A stretch of DNA of 64,000 nucleotides, taken from positions 62,001-126,000 of the forward strand of contig NZ_DIIM01000009.1 in NCBI RefSeq assembly GCF_002420705.1, written 5' to 3'. The stretch is from Sphingobacterium sp. UBA5670. GTDB taxonomy: Bacteria; Bacteroidota; Bacteroidia; Sphingobacteriales; Sphingobacteriaceae. A program made the translations under genes and the position numbers. Within the stretch, counting starts at the first letter, position 1; each line of letters opens with the position of its first letter. The notes beneath the pieces are model-generated. The model saw nothing but the letters and a program-made list of their open reading frames with translations, did not search any database and was not told where the DNA came from. Shown piece by piece: positions 53,317 through 61,994 of the stretch.

Positions 53317-53582
53317 TCCAATATTCGAAAAAAGCGATTAGAGATTTGCAAATGATAAAAAAATCTGGACGTAAATCTGATAGGACAAGAATTGACCTAT
53401 TTCTCCTGGAAATGGAGGAGAGTCCGAGAATGGGTTCAGGCTCTCCCGAACAATTAAAATATTTTGACGGTGAAATTTGGAGTAGGGCGATCAATAAGAA
53501 AGATCGCCTTATTTATGAAATTTTTGAAGAAGAGATTGCTGTCGTTGTGATCCAAGCACTGGGGCATTACAACGACAAGTGA
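53301..53582 (+). CDS. Txe/YoeB-family mRNA-interferase toxin
   Basis: The 93-residue protein has the RelE-superfamily fold: YLIQYSKKAIRDLQMIKKSG, RTRIDLFLLEMEESPRMGSG, then the YoeB-like EIWSRAINKKDRLIYEIFEE and the C-terminal IQALGHYNDK, where His89 and Tyr90 match the His-Tyr pair at the YoeB active end. YoeB toxins cut mRNA on the ribosome. The ATG lies within the last 16 bases of the antitoxin gene. Its stop is followed 2 bases later by the end of the convergent pth gene. Confidence 0.88.
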   Translation: MGKYLIQYSKKAIRDLQMIKKSGRKSDRTRIDLFLLEMEESPRMGSGSPEQLKYFDGEIWSRAINKKDRLIYEIFEEEIAVVVIQALGHYNDK

Positions 53583-53583
53583 C

Positions 53584-54147
53584 TTATTTTGTATTCAAGT
53601 TCGTCATGGTTAGCTCGATGCCGATATTGACAAAACTTTGAATCATTTTAACAGAATGCTCAATTAAAGCCGGTAGTTCAGCTTGTTCTTCTTTGTCAAA
53701 AGGGCCAAGGACATAGTCTACCTGCCTGCCTTTTGGGTAGTTATCTCCGATTCCAAAACGTAAACGGGGATACACCTGTCCGCCGCAGAGTTGTTCAATG
53801 GATTTAAGTCCGTTATGACCGGCACTGCTTCCTTTGGGTTTCATGCGTAACGAGCCAAATGGAATAGCCAGATCATCCACAATCACCAATACATTCTGAA
53901 TTGGAACTTTACATTGTTGCATGTAATAGTTGACAGCCTTACCACTCAAGTTCATGTAAGTCGTGGGCTTAATCACGGTGACATTGTGCCCCCTTTGCTT
54001 AAATTCGCTATAATAAGCTAATTTTAGTAAGGAGAAACTGGCACCGGCCTGTTTAACAAGCTCATCGGCAACCATAAAACCTATATTATGTCGTGTGTCG
54101 GCGTATTCACTGCCGATATTGCCTAATCCAACGATAAGATAATTCAT
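53584..54147 (-). CDS. pth: peptidyl-tRNA hydrolase
   Basis: The 187-residue enzyme releases tRNA from peptidyl-tRNA that has dropped off the ribosome. Active-site residues are visible: Asn in GLGNIGSEY, catalytic His in DTRHNIGFM (about residue 21), PTTYMNLSG, VIVDDLAIPFG (Asp about 93) and SAGHNGLKS. It follows rplY on the same strand, part of the widely conserved prs-ctc-pth neighbourhood, though a terminator at 54219-54245 separates it from rplY. Confidence 0.96.
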   Translation of the reverse strand: MNYLIVGLGNIGSEYADTRHNIGFMVADELVKQAGASFSLLKLAYYSEFKQRGHNVTVIKPTTYMNLSGKAVNYYMQQCKVPIQNVLVIVDDLAIPFGSLRMKPKGSSAGHNGLKSIEQLCGGQVYPRLRFGIGDNYPKGRQVDYVLGPFDKEEQAELPALIEHSVKMIQSFVNIGIELTMTNLNTK

Positions 54148-54218
54148 GACGCAAAAATAGAAATTTTAATAAACAAAACCTTCATGATTTCGCAGACACC
54201 AACAGAAATGAAAGCAAA

Positions 54219-54245
54219 AAAAAAGCACCGAATTTCGGTGCTTTC
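54219..54245 (-). terminator. terminator between rplY and pth
   Basis: AAAGCACCGAA and TTCGGTGCTTT form a perfect self-complementary hairpin with an A-run on the plus side, which is a T-run on the minus strand. It lies 28 bases after the rplY stop and 72 bases before pth. Confidence 0.85.
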
Positions 54246-54272
54246 TGTAGTATTTTAAGAATCTTGTTCAGA

Positions 54273-54869
54273 TTATTTTTTACCACCTTTAGTTGCTTTA
54301 GCTGCTTCTTGTTCAGCTTGACGCAATGCACGAGACATGATTACTGATACAATTGTATCATCAGCATTGTTCAATACTTTTGCGTTTTCCAATTGAATTT
54401 GACCTACGCGAACTGATTTACCAACTTCTAAAGATTCCATTGGTACAGCAATTTCTTGTGGTAAGTTTGCAGGTAATGCTTTTACGCGTAAATTACGTAA
54501 TTTTTGAACTAATTTACCCCCCATTTTAACACCTGGAGAAGTTCCTGTTAATCTGATAGGAATATTTAATGATACTTCTTTGTCATCAAATAATTCTAAA
54601 AAGTCAACGTGAGTAACTAAGTCAGTTAATGGGTGGAATTGTGCGTCTTGAACGATAGCTCTTTTAGTTTGCCCCTCAATGTTTAATTCAACAATGATTA
54701 CGTCTGCAGTGTAAAGAACTGGTTTCAAATCAGCTGCGGATACAGAAAGAGCTGTTTGCTCTGTACCACCGTAAAGTACTGCTGGTACTAAACCTTGGTA
54801 ACGCAATTCTTTTGCATCTCTTTTCCCTACGTTCTGTCTTACAGAACCGCTAATAGCAATTGATTTCAT
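54273..54869 (-). CDS. rplY: 50S ribosomal protein L25 / general stress protein Ctc
   Basis: The 198-residue protein has the L25 N-terminal 5S rRNA-binding domain (SIAISGSVRQNVGKRDAKEL, VPAVLYGGTEQTALSVS, HPLTDLVTHVDFLEL) and the longer Ctc/TL5 C-terminal beta domain (NIPIRLTGTSPGVKMGGKL, LRVKALPANLPQEIAVPMES). The tail AEQEAAKATKGGKK is basic and disordered. A consensus promoter lies 28-57 bases upstream, and a terminator follows. The order prs-rplY-pth is conserved in many bacteria. Confidence 0.96.
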   Translation of the reverse strand: MKSIAISGSVRQNVGKRDAKELRYQGLVPAVLYGGTEQTALSVSAADLKPVLYTADVIIVELNIEGQTKRAIVQDAQFHPLTDLVTHVDFLELFDDKEVSLNIPIRLTGTSPGVKMGGKLVQKLRNLRVKALPANLPQEIAVPMESLEVGKSVRVGQIQLENAKVLNNADDTIVSVIMSRALRQAEQEAAKATKGGKK

Positions 54870-54896
54870 CTTTTAATTTTTTATAAATTTGAGGTG

Positions 54897-54926
54897 CAAA
54901 GATAATCTAATTTTTGATATTATCAA
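54897..54926 (-). promoter_or_regulatory. consensus Bacteroidota promoter of rplY
   Basis: The minus strand reads TTG (54924-54926), 19 bases, then TATCTTTG (54897-54904), an exact match to TTG-N19-TAnnTTTG. It lies 28 bases upstream of the rplY start and fits a strong ribosomal-protein promoter. This is the best promoter match in the window. Confidence 0.85.
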
Positions 54927-55095
54927 AAAATACGATTGATATTAGCTCGGAAACAGGCACTTATTCAAGATCTTCGACTTTTCCATGTACATGATTAAAC
55001 CCATTCAACTTTGCTTGTTTAACCTAATGTATGACCAAATTGATACCATTTCCTAGATTAAAACCGAAATAAGATTCTTCTAGCAGGGAAATAAC

Positions 55096-55130
55096 AGGGG
55101 GTTAACAGCGATTTAATCCTGTTACCCCCT
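55096..55130. other. strong intergenic hairpin without T-run
   Basis: AGGGGG-T-TAACAG pairs with CTGTTA-CCCCCT (12 pairs plus one bulged T, 10-base loop). It has no T-run on either side, so it is not a standard terminator. It lies in the 492-base gap 54870-55361 between prs and rplY, which otherwise holds only the rplY promoter and the prs terminator. It may be a processing site, a regulatory RNA element or a protein-binding site. Confidence 0.6.
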
Positions 55131-55289
55131 TATAAATACCTTGTTAATCTAGGAATTGATATGAATCAAGTGTTAACTTGTATACGGGCTAAAAAAGCTG
55201 CTCGCTTGTTGTTAAAAGATAGGGGGGCAAGCGGAATAGTGCTTTTAAAGGTTTGTCGCTTTTAAAAAAGGATAGGCTGGAGCCATACA

Positions 55290-55334
55290 AAAAAGACTCT
55301 GGTCGTTCCGCAAAATGCGTCCCAGACCAGAGTC
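55290..55334 (-). terminator. prs terminator
   Basis: GACTCTGGTC (55295-55304) pairs with GACCAGAGTC (55324-55333), a 10-bp stem with a 19-base loop holding a second small pairing. On the minus strand it ends in a T-run, 28 bases after the prs stop. Confidence 0.88.
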
Positions 55335-55361
55335 CAATATTTAATAGCTAAAACACAACGT

Positions 55362-56318
55362 TTATTCTACTTCAAATAAATCGGAGATAGAAGAGTGTTG
55401 ATTTACGCTTTTGATAGCTTTTGCAAATAAATCAGCCGTTGATAATACTTTGATTTTGGTCGACTGTTTTGCTTTTTCTGGATCCAATTGAATGGTGTCT
55501 GTCACAATCATTTCAGATAAAACGGAGTTTTCAATCGTTTCGTAGGCTTTACCTGACAACACAGCGTGTGTACAAACCGCTCTTACAGATCTTGCACCGT
55601 TTTCCATGATCAACGCTGCTGCTTTCGAAAGTGTACCAGCTGTATCACAGATATCATCGATCAATACAACATCCTGATCCGTAACATCGCCAATAATAGA
55701 CATGGATTCGATTTCGTTCGCACGTTTACGACGTTTGTCACAGATAATCACTTCCGCGTTGAAAAATTTAGCAAAAGTACGTGCTCTGTATGAACCGCCC
55801 ATATCGGGAGAAGCAATCGTTAGATTCGGAAGTTTTAAGGATTTGATGTAAGGAACAAAAATGATGGAGCCATCCAAATGGTCAACAGGGATATCGAAAA
55901 AACCTTGGATTTGTGCTGCATGCAGGTCCATGGTCATGATGCGGTGGATACCAGCGGCAGTCAATAGGTTGGCAATCATTTTTGCGCCAATAGCAACTCT
56001 TGGTTTGTCTTTTCGATCTTGTCTTGCGAAACCAAAGTAAGGGACTACTGCTGTAATGTAATGCGCTGAAGCTCTCTTCGCTGCATCTGTCATTAACAAT
56101 AATTCAAAAAGATTGTCGGTTGGTTGGTTGGTAGATTGGATGATGAATACATCGCTTCCGCGAACTGATTCATTGTAGAATGGTTGAATCTCACCGTCGC
56201 TAAAACGCGATAATGTTTTGTCTCCTAGTGGTTTCCCGTAAGATTGTGCGATTTTTTCGGCTAGTTCTGTAGTGCCAGAACCTGCAAATAGTTTAACCGT
56301 GTTGAATTGCAAAGGCAT
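55362..56318 (-). CDS. prs: ribose-phosphate pyrophosphokinase
   Basis: The 318-residue enzyme makes PRPP from ribose-5-phosphate and ATP for nucleotide, histidine and tryptophan synthesis. Blocks seen are VKLFAGSGTTELAEKIA, SRFSDGEIQPFYNESVRGSD (ATP/R5P site), YFGFARQDRKDKPRVAIGAK, TMDLHAAQIQGFFDIPVDHL (catalytic loop) and the PRPP motif DVVLIDDICDTAGTLSKAA (about residues 214-232). Start MPLQFNTVKL. It is followed by its terminator, then rplY and pth downstream. Confidence 0.97.
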   Translation of the reverse strand: MPLQFNTVKLFAGSGTTELAEKIAQSYGKPLGDKTLSRFSDGEIQPFYNESVRGSDVFIIQSTNQPTDNLFELLLMTDAAKRASAHYITAVVPYFGFARQDRKDKPRVAIGAKMIANLLTAAGIHRIMTMDLHAAQIQGFFDIPVDHLDGSIIFVPYIKSLKLPNLTIASPDMGGSYRARTFAKFFNAEVIICDKRRKRANEIESMSIIGDVTDQDVVLIDDICDTAGTLSKAAALIMENGARSVRAVCTHAVLSGKAYETIENSVLSEMIVTDTIQLDPEKAKQSTKIKVLSTADLFAKAIKSVNQHSSISDLFEVE

Positions 56319-56399
56319 GGTTTTGTATATTTATGTTGGGTTATTGTATTGTCGTTTATTCAATATTTTATTCCCTTACTGTTTTTAAAGTTAAACATT

Positions 56400-56428
56400 A
56401 AAAAAAATGGATTGTTTTCACAATCCAT
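56400..56428 (-). terminator. terminator of tRNA-Gln copy 2
   Basis: ATGGATTG and CAATCCAT (56407-56428) form an 8-bp stem. On the minus strand it is followed by eight T residues. It lies 20 bases after the 3' end of the tRNA at 56448-56518. Confidence 0.85.
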
Positions 56429-56447
56429 ATACTCTTAACTTTAAAAG

Positions 56448-56518
56448 TTGTCCGACCTGGATTCGAACCAAGACAAACAGAACCAAAAACTGTCGTACTA
56501 CCCTTATACTATCGGACA
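56448..56518 (-). tRNA. tRNA-Gln (UUG), copy 2
   Basis: The minus strand folds as a 71-base tRNA: acceptor stem TGTCCGA/TCGGACA, D-arm with GGGTA loop, T-arm GGTTCGAATCC, discriminator A, no encoded CCA. The anticodon loop TTTTGGT gives UUG (Gln). The pair closing the anticodon loop (31-39) would be U-U. It is identical in sequence to the copy at 56690-56760 and has its own terminator. Confidence 0.93.
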
Positions 56519-56650
56519 ATGTCTCTAAAAAGTTGACGTTTCCGTCTTTTTCTTTTTGACGACGCAAAGATAGAGATTTGTTTTAAAAATCAAAATGCAA
56601 ATTAAAAAAAATCTGAACCCTTTTATAAATAATAAGCCTTGCATATAACG

Positions 56651-56682
56651 CAGAAAAGGCTTGCAAATGCAAGCCTTTTCTA
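56651..56682 (-). terminator. terminator of tRNA-Gln copy 1
   Basis: AGAAAAGGCTTGCA and TGCAAGCCTTTTCT make a perfect 14-bp stem (about 56652-56681) with a 2-base loop. It has A- and T-runs in the stem and lies 8 bases after the tRNA at 56690-56760. Confidence 0.9.
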
Positions 56683-56689
56683 TTGTTTG

Positions 56690-56760
56690 TTGTCCGACCT
56701 GGATTCGAACCAAGACAAACAGAACCAAAAACTGTCGTACTACCCTTATACTATCGGACA
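56690..56760 (-). tRNA. tRNA-Gln (UUG), copy 1
   Basis: This is identical to the tRNA at 56448-56518 along all 70 bases of the shared body plus discriminator A, with the same UUG anticodon. It is separated from the other copy by 171 bases that contain its own terminator. The two genes therefore appear to be transcribed separately. Confidence 0.93.
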
Positions 56761-57117
56761 AACAATTCAAAAGTGTTTTCTATCGTAGTGATGTCGTTCA
56801 CATTTGATGATGCAAATATACGGACTATTCTTATTTCTGCAAATAAAAATGTGTTGTCAAGTGCATTGGGGCTGATTTTCAAAGAAATAATTTTTGTTTT
56901 TATCTAAAATGATGGATCTGGTTGCTGTTTTTCTTTCCGAATTTTTATTCCCAATAGACGAGGATGCGTATCATTCACCTGTAATATGCCTACTATCGCT
57001 AGGTCAGAAATGTTTTTTTAATTAAGATGTGTTAAAAAATCAGAATAAAGTTCATTTCTTATTAACTTATCCTTATTTTCGAGCCGTATTAATAATACTT
57101 TTTACAGTTATCATTTT
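56761..57117. other. 357-base intergenic region, no clear gene
   Basis: This gap separates tRNA-Gln copy 1 (minus) from the DUF2723 gene (plus). It must hold both promoters, but no exact TAnnTTTG was found beside either. A 37-codon frame near 56910 looks like chance. Nothing else is recognised. Confidence 0.5.
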
Positions 57118-60100
57118 ATGAACTATACTAAAATCAACAATCTTTTAGGATGGATATGTGCGCTAATTGCAACTATAGCGTATGTCATGACTGCCGAACG
57201 ATCGACGAGCTGGTGGGACTGTGGTGAGTTTATCGCTTCAGCCTTTAAGCTTCAAATTGTGCACCAGCCAGGAGCACCGTTATTCTTAATGATTCAAAAT
57301 ATATTCTCCAACCTTGCCGGCGGGGATGTTACACGAATTGCATTCTGGATGAATGTAGGCTCGGCGGTATGTAGTGGCCTGACCATTTTGTTTTTGTTTT
57401 GGACAATTACGGCATTAGCAAAGAAAATCGTTGTAAAGGGTGTTGATGGATCATATACATCAACCGATTTAATTAAAATATTTGGTTCCGGTGCTGTAGG
57501 TGCCTTGGCCTATGCATTTACAGATACATTTTGGTTTTCTGCCGTGGAGTCTGAAGTTTACGCAATGTCTTCGTTGTGTACAGCGGTTGTATTTTGGGGA
57601 ATTCTAAAATGGGAAAACCACGCCGATGAAGCGGGGGCAGACCGCTGGTTAATTTTTATCGCCTATGTGATGGGGCTTTCCATTGGAGTTCACTTACTGA
57701 ACCTTCTGGTAATCCCGGCAATCGCTTTGGTTATCTATTTTAAACGTTCAAAAACGGTTACATCATCAGGGGCAATCAAAGCTTTCTTAATTGGTGTCGT
57801 TGTCTTGGCGCTGATCTTATGGGGTATCATTCAATATACTGTTAAAGCGGCGGCATACTTTGATCTGTTCTTTGTGAATAGTTTGGGCATGGGCTTCGGT
57901 ACAGGCTTCAACCTATTTATGGTTTTGGCCATAGCCCTTTTTGTCTACGGTATCTGGTACTCGATCAAGAAGGTCAAACCGATGCTGAATCTGATCCTGA
58001 TCAGTGCAGCATTTATCATTTTTGGTTATAGCTCTTTTGCCATGATCATGGTACGTGCCAAAGCAAATCCTACGTTAAATAACAGTGATCCCGATAATGC
58101 GTTCTCCTTTGTAAGTTATCTCGGACGTGAGCAATATGCAAGTGAGCCTCTTTTAAACGGGCCTACATTTGATGCGCAGGTAGTTGATGCGGAGCCGACT
58201 TATACGTATAGAAAAGATAAGGATAAGTATACAAAAGTGGAGAACGGCATGGACTATAAATATGATAAAACCATGTTTTTTCCGCGTGTTTACAGTTCTA
58301 GGGATCAGGGCCATATTGATTATTACCGTGATTATTTAAAAATACCTGACGGGCAGTCTCCGACGTTTGGTGATAATTTGAAGTTCTTTTTCAGTTATCA
58401 GATCGGACATATGTATGGCCGTTATTTCCTATGGAATTTTGCAGGCCGTCAGAATGACCAACAAGGTCAAGGGTCGTTTACGGAAGGAAATTGGCAAGCG
58501 GGAATCAAACCGATTGACCAAATGCATAATGGTGGACAAAATGCAATTCCGGATTCATTGAAGACTGATCCTTCGAATAACAAATATTATTTCTTGCCTT
58601 TGATTATTGGTTTAATCGGTGCATTTTGGCATTTTGGAAAGAGACAACGCGATGCGGGAATTGTGGGCTTGTTGTTTTTCTTTACAGGCTTAGCAATTGT
58701 ATTGTATTTGAATCAAAGTCCGCTTCAACCCCGTGAGCGTGACTATGCATATGCAGGTTCATTTTATGCCTTCGCCATCTGGATCGGTTTAGGGGTATTT
58801 GCGATTGCAGATTACCTCAGTAAAAAGGTGGATGGTAAAGTGGCTGCAGGTGCTGCTACTGTAGCTTGTTTATTGGGGGCTCCAGTATTGCTGGGATTTC
58901 AAAACTGGGACGATCACGATCGCTCGGAGAAAACAACTGCACGTGATCTAGCCAAAAATTACTTAGCTTCTTGTGCGCCAAATGCCATCTTATTCACCTA
59001 CGGTGATAACGATACCTATCCTTTGTGGTATGTACAGGAAGTTGAGAATTATCGTCCGGATGTACGTGTGGTGAACTTAAGCTTGTTGAGTTCGGACTGG
59101 TACATGCGTCAGATGAAACAGAAAGTGAATCAGGCGGACGGCTTACCGATCAATATCGACGACGAAAAATTCAAAAAAGGTGTTCGTGAAGTCCTTTACT
59201 ATCAGGATATGAAAGTACCGGGGCATGTGGATCTGGATCTGATTATGCAGATTTTATTGTCCGACGATCAAAAGAACAAATTGGAGTTGAGAGGTGGTAA
59301 GTTCGAAAACTTCCTGCCAACGAAGAACTTTAGCCTTCCGGTGAATAAAGAATCTGTTCTGAAAAATAATGTCGTTCCTAAAGCTTGGCAAGAATCTATT
59401 GTCGATACAATGAGCTGGACCTACAATAGAAATTATATCTCTAGAGCTGAATTATCTATCTTAAACGTATTGTTGAATAACGATTGGAAACGTCCGATCT
59501 ATTTTGCGGCAACCGTTCCAAATGACAATTACCTTGGCCTGGATAAATATTTAGTGCAAGAAGGTTTTGCATTGCGTTTAATGCCAATTGCTACGCCTGC
59601 TGGAGCCGAAGGTACATTGGTCGATACACAGTCTGCTTATAAAGATATTACAACAAAATATCAATGGGGCAATATGGCGCATGCTTCCTACCTGGATCCA
59701 GAATCTTATCGCATGATTACCATGATCACAAATACAGTGATGGGTGGTACGGCAACACAATTGATGATGGAAGGGCATAAGGATGAGGCCCGAAAAGTCG
59801 CTGTTGAAACTTATGAGAAAATGCCAAAACGTGTTTATTTGATGCGTGATATTTTAGGATATATTCCAATTGTTAATGTATTGTATGAAACTGGCGAAAC
59901 CAAACGTGCGAATGAGATCGTAAACCGCAATTTGAAGTTTATGACACAGAATATGCGTTGGTATCAGGATATTGCTCAGACAAAGCCTGAGCTGGAGTAT
60001 TCAAATATAGGTACTGCTCTACGTGCTTTGGGTGCTTATAAGAGTATCTTAGCTTCTACCTCGGAAAAACAATTGCTACAGCAAGTGACCGATTTAGAGA

Positions 60101-60132
60101 AATCATATAAACAACAGTATGGTGTTGAATAA
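57118..60132 (+). CDS. DUF2723 / TMEM260-like membrane glycosyltransferase (GT117 type)
   Basis: The 1004-residue protein has a PMT-like GT-C membrane domain (about 13 hydrophobic segments in residues 1-610) and a large soluble C-terminal region. The catalytic-loop start is ERSTSWWDCGEFIASAFKLQ (about residues 24-43), with the acidic pair D/E of GT-C enzymes, then HQPGAPLFLMIQNIF and SEVYAMSSLCTAVVFWGILK. FTYGDNDTYPLWYVQEVENY (about 628-647) begins the C-terminal domain, which is helical near the end. The animal homologue TMEM260 is a protein O-mannosyltransferase. In Bacteroidota a role in protein O-glycosylation is plausible but inferred. Confidence 0.9.
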   Translation: MNYTKINNLLGWICALIATIAYVMTAERSTSWWDCGEFIASAFKLQIVHQPGAPLFLMIQNIFSNLAGGDVTRIAFWMNVGSAVCSGLTILFLFWTITALAKKIVVKGVDGSYTSTDLIKIFGSGAVGALAYAFTDTFWFSAVESEVYAMSSLCTAVVFWGILKWENHADEAGADRWLIFIAYVMGLSIGVHLLNLLVIPAIALVIYFKRSKTVTSSGAIKAFLIGVVVLALILWGIIQYTVKAAAYFDLFFVNSLGMGFGTGFNLFMVLAIALFVYGIWYSIKKVKPMLNLILISAAFIIFGYSSFAMIMVRAKANPTLNNSDPDNAFSFVSYLGREQYASEPLLNGPTFDAQVVDAEPTYTYRKDKDKYTKVENGMDYKYDKTMFFPRVYSSRDQGHIDYYRDYLKIPDGQSPTFGDNLKFFFSYQIGHMYGRYFLWNFAGRQNDQQGQGSFTEGNWQAGIKPIDQMHNGGQNAIPDSLKTDPSNNKYYFLPLIIGLIGAFWHFGKRQRDAGIVGLLFFFTGLAIVLYLNQSPLQPRERDYAYAGSFYAFAIWIGLGVFAIADYLSKKVDGKVAAGAATVACLLGAPVLLGFQNWDDHDRSEKTTARDLAKNYLASCAPNAILFTYGDNDTYPLWYVQEVENYRPDVRVVNLSLLSSDWYMRQMKQKVNQADGLPINIDDEKFKKGVREVLYYQDMKVPGHVDLDLIMQILLSDDQKNKLELRGGKFENFLPTKNFSLPVNKESVLKNNVVPKAWQESIVDTMSWTYNRNYISRAELSILNVLLNNDWKRPIYFAATVPNDNYLGLDKYLVQEGFALRLMPIATPAGAEGTLVDTQSAYKDITTKYQWGNMAHASYLDPESYRMITMITNTVMGGTATQLMMEGHKDEARKVAVETYEKMPKRVYLMRDILGYIPIVNVLYETGETKRANEIVNRNLKFMTQNMRWYQDIAQTKPELEYSNIGTALRALGAYKSILASTSEKQLLQQVTDLEKSYKQQYGVE

Positions 60133-60161
60133 CAGTTAAAGACATTATTTTACTATAAGAC

Positions 60162-60235
60162 GCTGCCCTTTGCTGCAGGCCTTCAAAAAAGAAATTTGTT
60201 TTTTGAAAGCGATGTAGGAAAGGGCAGCTTTTTTT
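60162..60235 (+). terminator. compound terminator after the DUF2723 gene
   Basis: An outer stem GCTGCCCTTT / AAGGGCAGC encloses an inner CTTCAAAAAA / TTTTTTGAAAG stem-loop. The structure ends in seven T residues. It starts 30 bases after the stop of the DUF2723 gene. Confidence 0.85.
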
Positions 60236-60415
60236 GATTATTTTTTCTTAGCTTAAGGGCGTATAAACCAGCCTGAATTAGGATGAAATACCCCCGTATA
60301 AAAGCATACGTGCTTATGAAAACTATCTGCGGATTCTATAGGGCTTTTACAACCTCTGAAGGCAGCATGGATGCCCTAGGGCGGGGATGAAAATCGATAC
60401 TTAATAAATAATTAT

Positions 60416-61819
60416 ATGCATATGAAGCGCCAATTAAAATTGTGGGATGCAGTTATGCTGGTCATGGGATCAATGATCGGAAGCGGTATTTTTATTGTCT
60501 CGAGTGATATGATGCGGCAACTGGGGTCCGGATATTGGTTGGCGATAGTCTGGCTGTTGACAGCATTGGCTACTGTTGCGGCAGCAATATGTTATGGTGA
60601 ATTGTCGTCCATGTATCCGAAGGCTGGCGGACAATATACCTATCTGACAGAAATATTTGGCAAGCCAATCGGTTTTCTATATGGTTGGAGCTTGTTCACC
60701 GTTATTCAGACGGGGACTATCGCCGCAGTAGCTGTTGCTTTTGGTAAGTTTACCGCTTACCTCATACCGCAGTTGAATGACGCTGCCCCGCTGTTCCAGC
60801 GTGGAGAGTTTAAGATTACCTGGATACAGATCCTCGCTATGGGCGTTATTATACTGCTTACCTTTATCAATACAAGAGGGATAAAAAGCGGTAAAGCCGT
60901 TCAGTCTTTCTTTACTTCTGCAAAAATCATTGCCCTGATTTTATTGATTGTAGGTGGTTTGTTGTTGATTAAAGAAAATCACTTTTCGGAAAATATGGCG
61001 TACGGCTGGGATTCTTTTCAAAATTTAAAAGGTGAAGGTTGGTCGCAGATCTCTGGGGGAACATTGATGGGGGCATTGGCTGCAGCGATGGTCGGTTCGG
61101 TATTTAGCAGCGTGGCCTGGGAAAATGTAACGTTTGTTTCCGGCGAGATTGTCAATCCGCAGCGTAATGTTGTTCGGGCATTGGTTATCGGCACGAGCCT
61201 GGTGATGTTGCTTTATATCAGTTGCAATTACATTTACCTGGCAGCTTTAAATCGAGAGGAGATTGCTTTCGCCGCCAATGATCGCGTTGCTATTGCAGCC
61301 GCTGAAAAAATGCTAGGACATAGCGGGACGATCGCTATGGCAATTCTGGTTATGATCTCTACCTTTGGCTGTGTCAACGGACTTGCGCTTTCCGGAGCGC
61401 GTGTTTTTCAAACGATGGCAAAAGATGGCCTATTTCTGAAGCAAGCTATTCCCAATAACAAATATGATGTACCTGCAAGATCATTATGGCTCCAGGGAAT
61501 TTGGGCTTCCTTGCTTTGTCTAAGCGGGCAATACGGCAATTTACTTGATATGATATCCTTCGTTATCGTCATATTCTATATGATTACTGTGCTTGGTGTT
61601 ATTATGCAGCGTATCCGTAGACCGGATTTGGAACGTAGTTATAAGACTTTCCTATTTCCGGTAACACCTATATTGTACTTGCTGATCGGTACAGTATTTT
61701 GTGTATTATTGATTATTTATAAACCACAATACACCTGGCCTGGCTTTATTCTCGTGCTCATTGGGGTGCCGGTATACTTTTTTGCCCGGAATAATAAAAA
61801 CACACAGGTAGACCAGTGA
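60416..61819 (+). CDS. APC-family amino acid permease
   Basis: The 467-residue transporter (465 from the alternative ATG at 60422) has 12 predicted membrane helices. The first-helix motif LVMGSMIGSGIFIVSSDMMR (about residues 15-34) is the unwound GSGIF substrate loop of the APC superfamily. The sequence YPKAGGQYTYLTEIFGKPIG follows in helix 2, and FSSVAWENVTFVSGEIVNPQ in helix 6. It resembles APC exchangers of the LAT/SteT type. The substrate is unknown. It is monocistronic, upstream of pyrR by 175 bases. Confidence 0.9.
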   Translation: MHMKRQLKLWDAVMLVMGSMIGSGIFIVSSDMMRQLGSGYWLAIVWLLTALATVAAAICYGELSSMYPKAGGQYTYLTEIFGKPIGFLYGWSLFTVIQTGTIAAVAVAFGKFTAYLIPQLNDAAPLFQRGEFKITWIQILAMGVIILLTFINTRGIKSGKAVQSFFTSAKIIALILLIVGGLLLIKENHFSENMAYGWDSFQNLKGEGWSQISGGTLMGALAAAMVGSVFSSVAWENVTFVSGEIVNPQRNVVRALVIGTSLVMLLYISCNYIYLAALNREEIAFAANDRVAIAAAEKMLGHSGTIAMAILVMISTFGCVNGLALSGARVFQTMAKDGLFLKQAIPNNKYDVPARSLWLQGIWASLLCLSGQYGNLLDMISFVIVIFYMITVLGVIMQRIRRPDLERSYKTFLFPVTPILYLLIGTVFCVLLIIYKPQYTWPGFILVLIGVPVYFFARNNKNTQVDQ

Positions 61820-61970
61820 TCAGGGGCTGTAAAATGTCAATTTTAAATAGGATGTCTGCAGATAAATAGGGGAAATGTACATTATTAAAATCAGATGACC
61901 GTAAGTGCAGGGAGCATGCGAATATTGAAATTAATTGCCCTTCATGGCTTTATTTTTGTTAAAAAAAGTG

Positions 61971-61978
61971 TAGCTTTG
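61971..61978 (+). promoter_or_regulatory. candidate -7 element of pyrR-pyrB
   Basis: TAGCTTTG matches TAnnTTTG exactly, 17 bases upstream of the pyrR ATG. If used, the untranslated leader would be about 10 bases. No TTG lies at the preferred -33 distance (one is 12 bases upstream). Confidence 0.55.
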
Positions 61979-61994
61979 CTCAAACATTCCCATA

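Noticed and set aside
53301..53582. RelE-type rather than YoeB-type toxin
   Set aside because: The conserved W-S-R-(R/A)-I-(D/N)-K-K core and terminal GHY pattern fit YoeB/Txe better.
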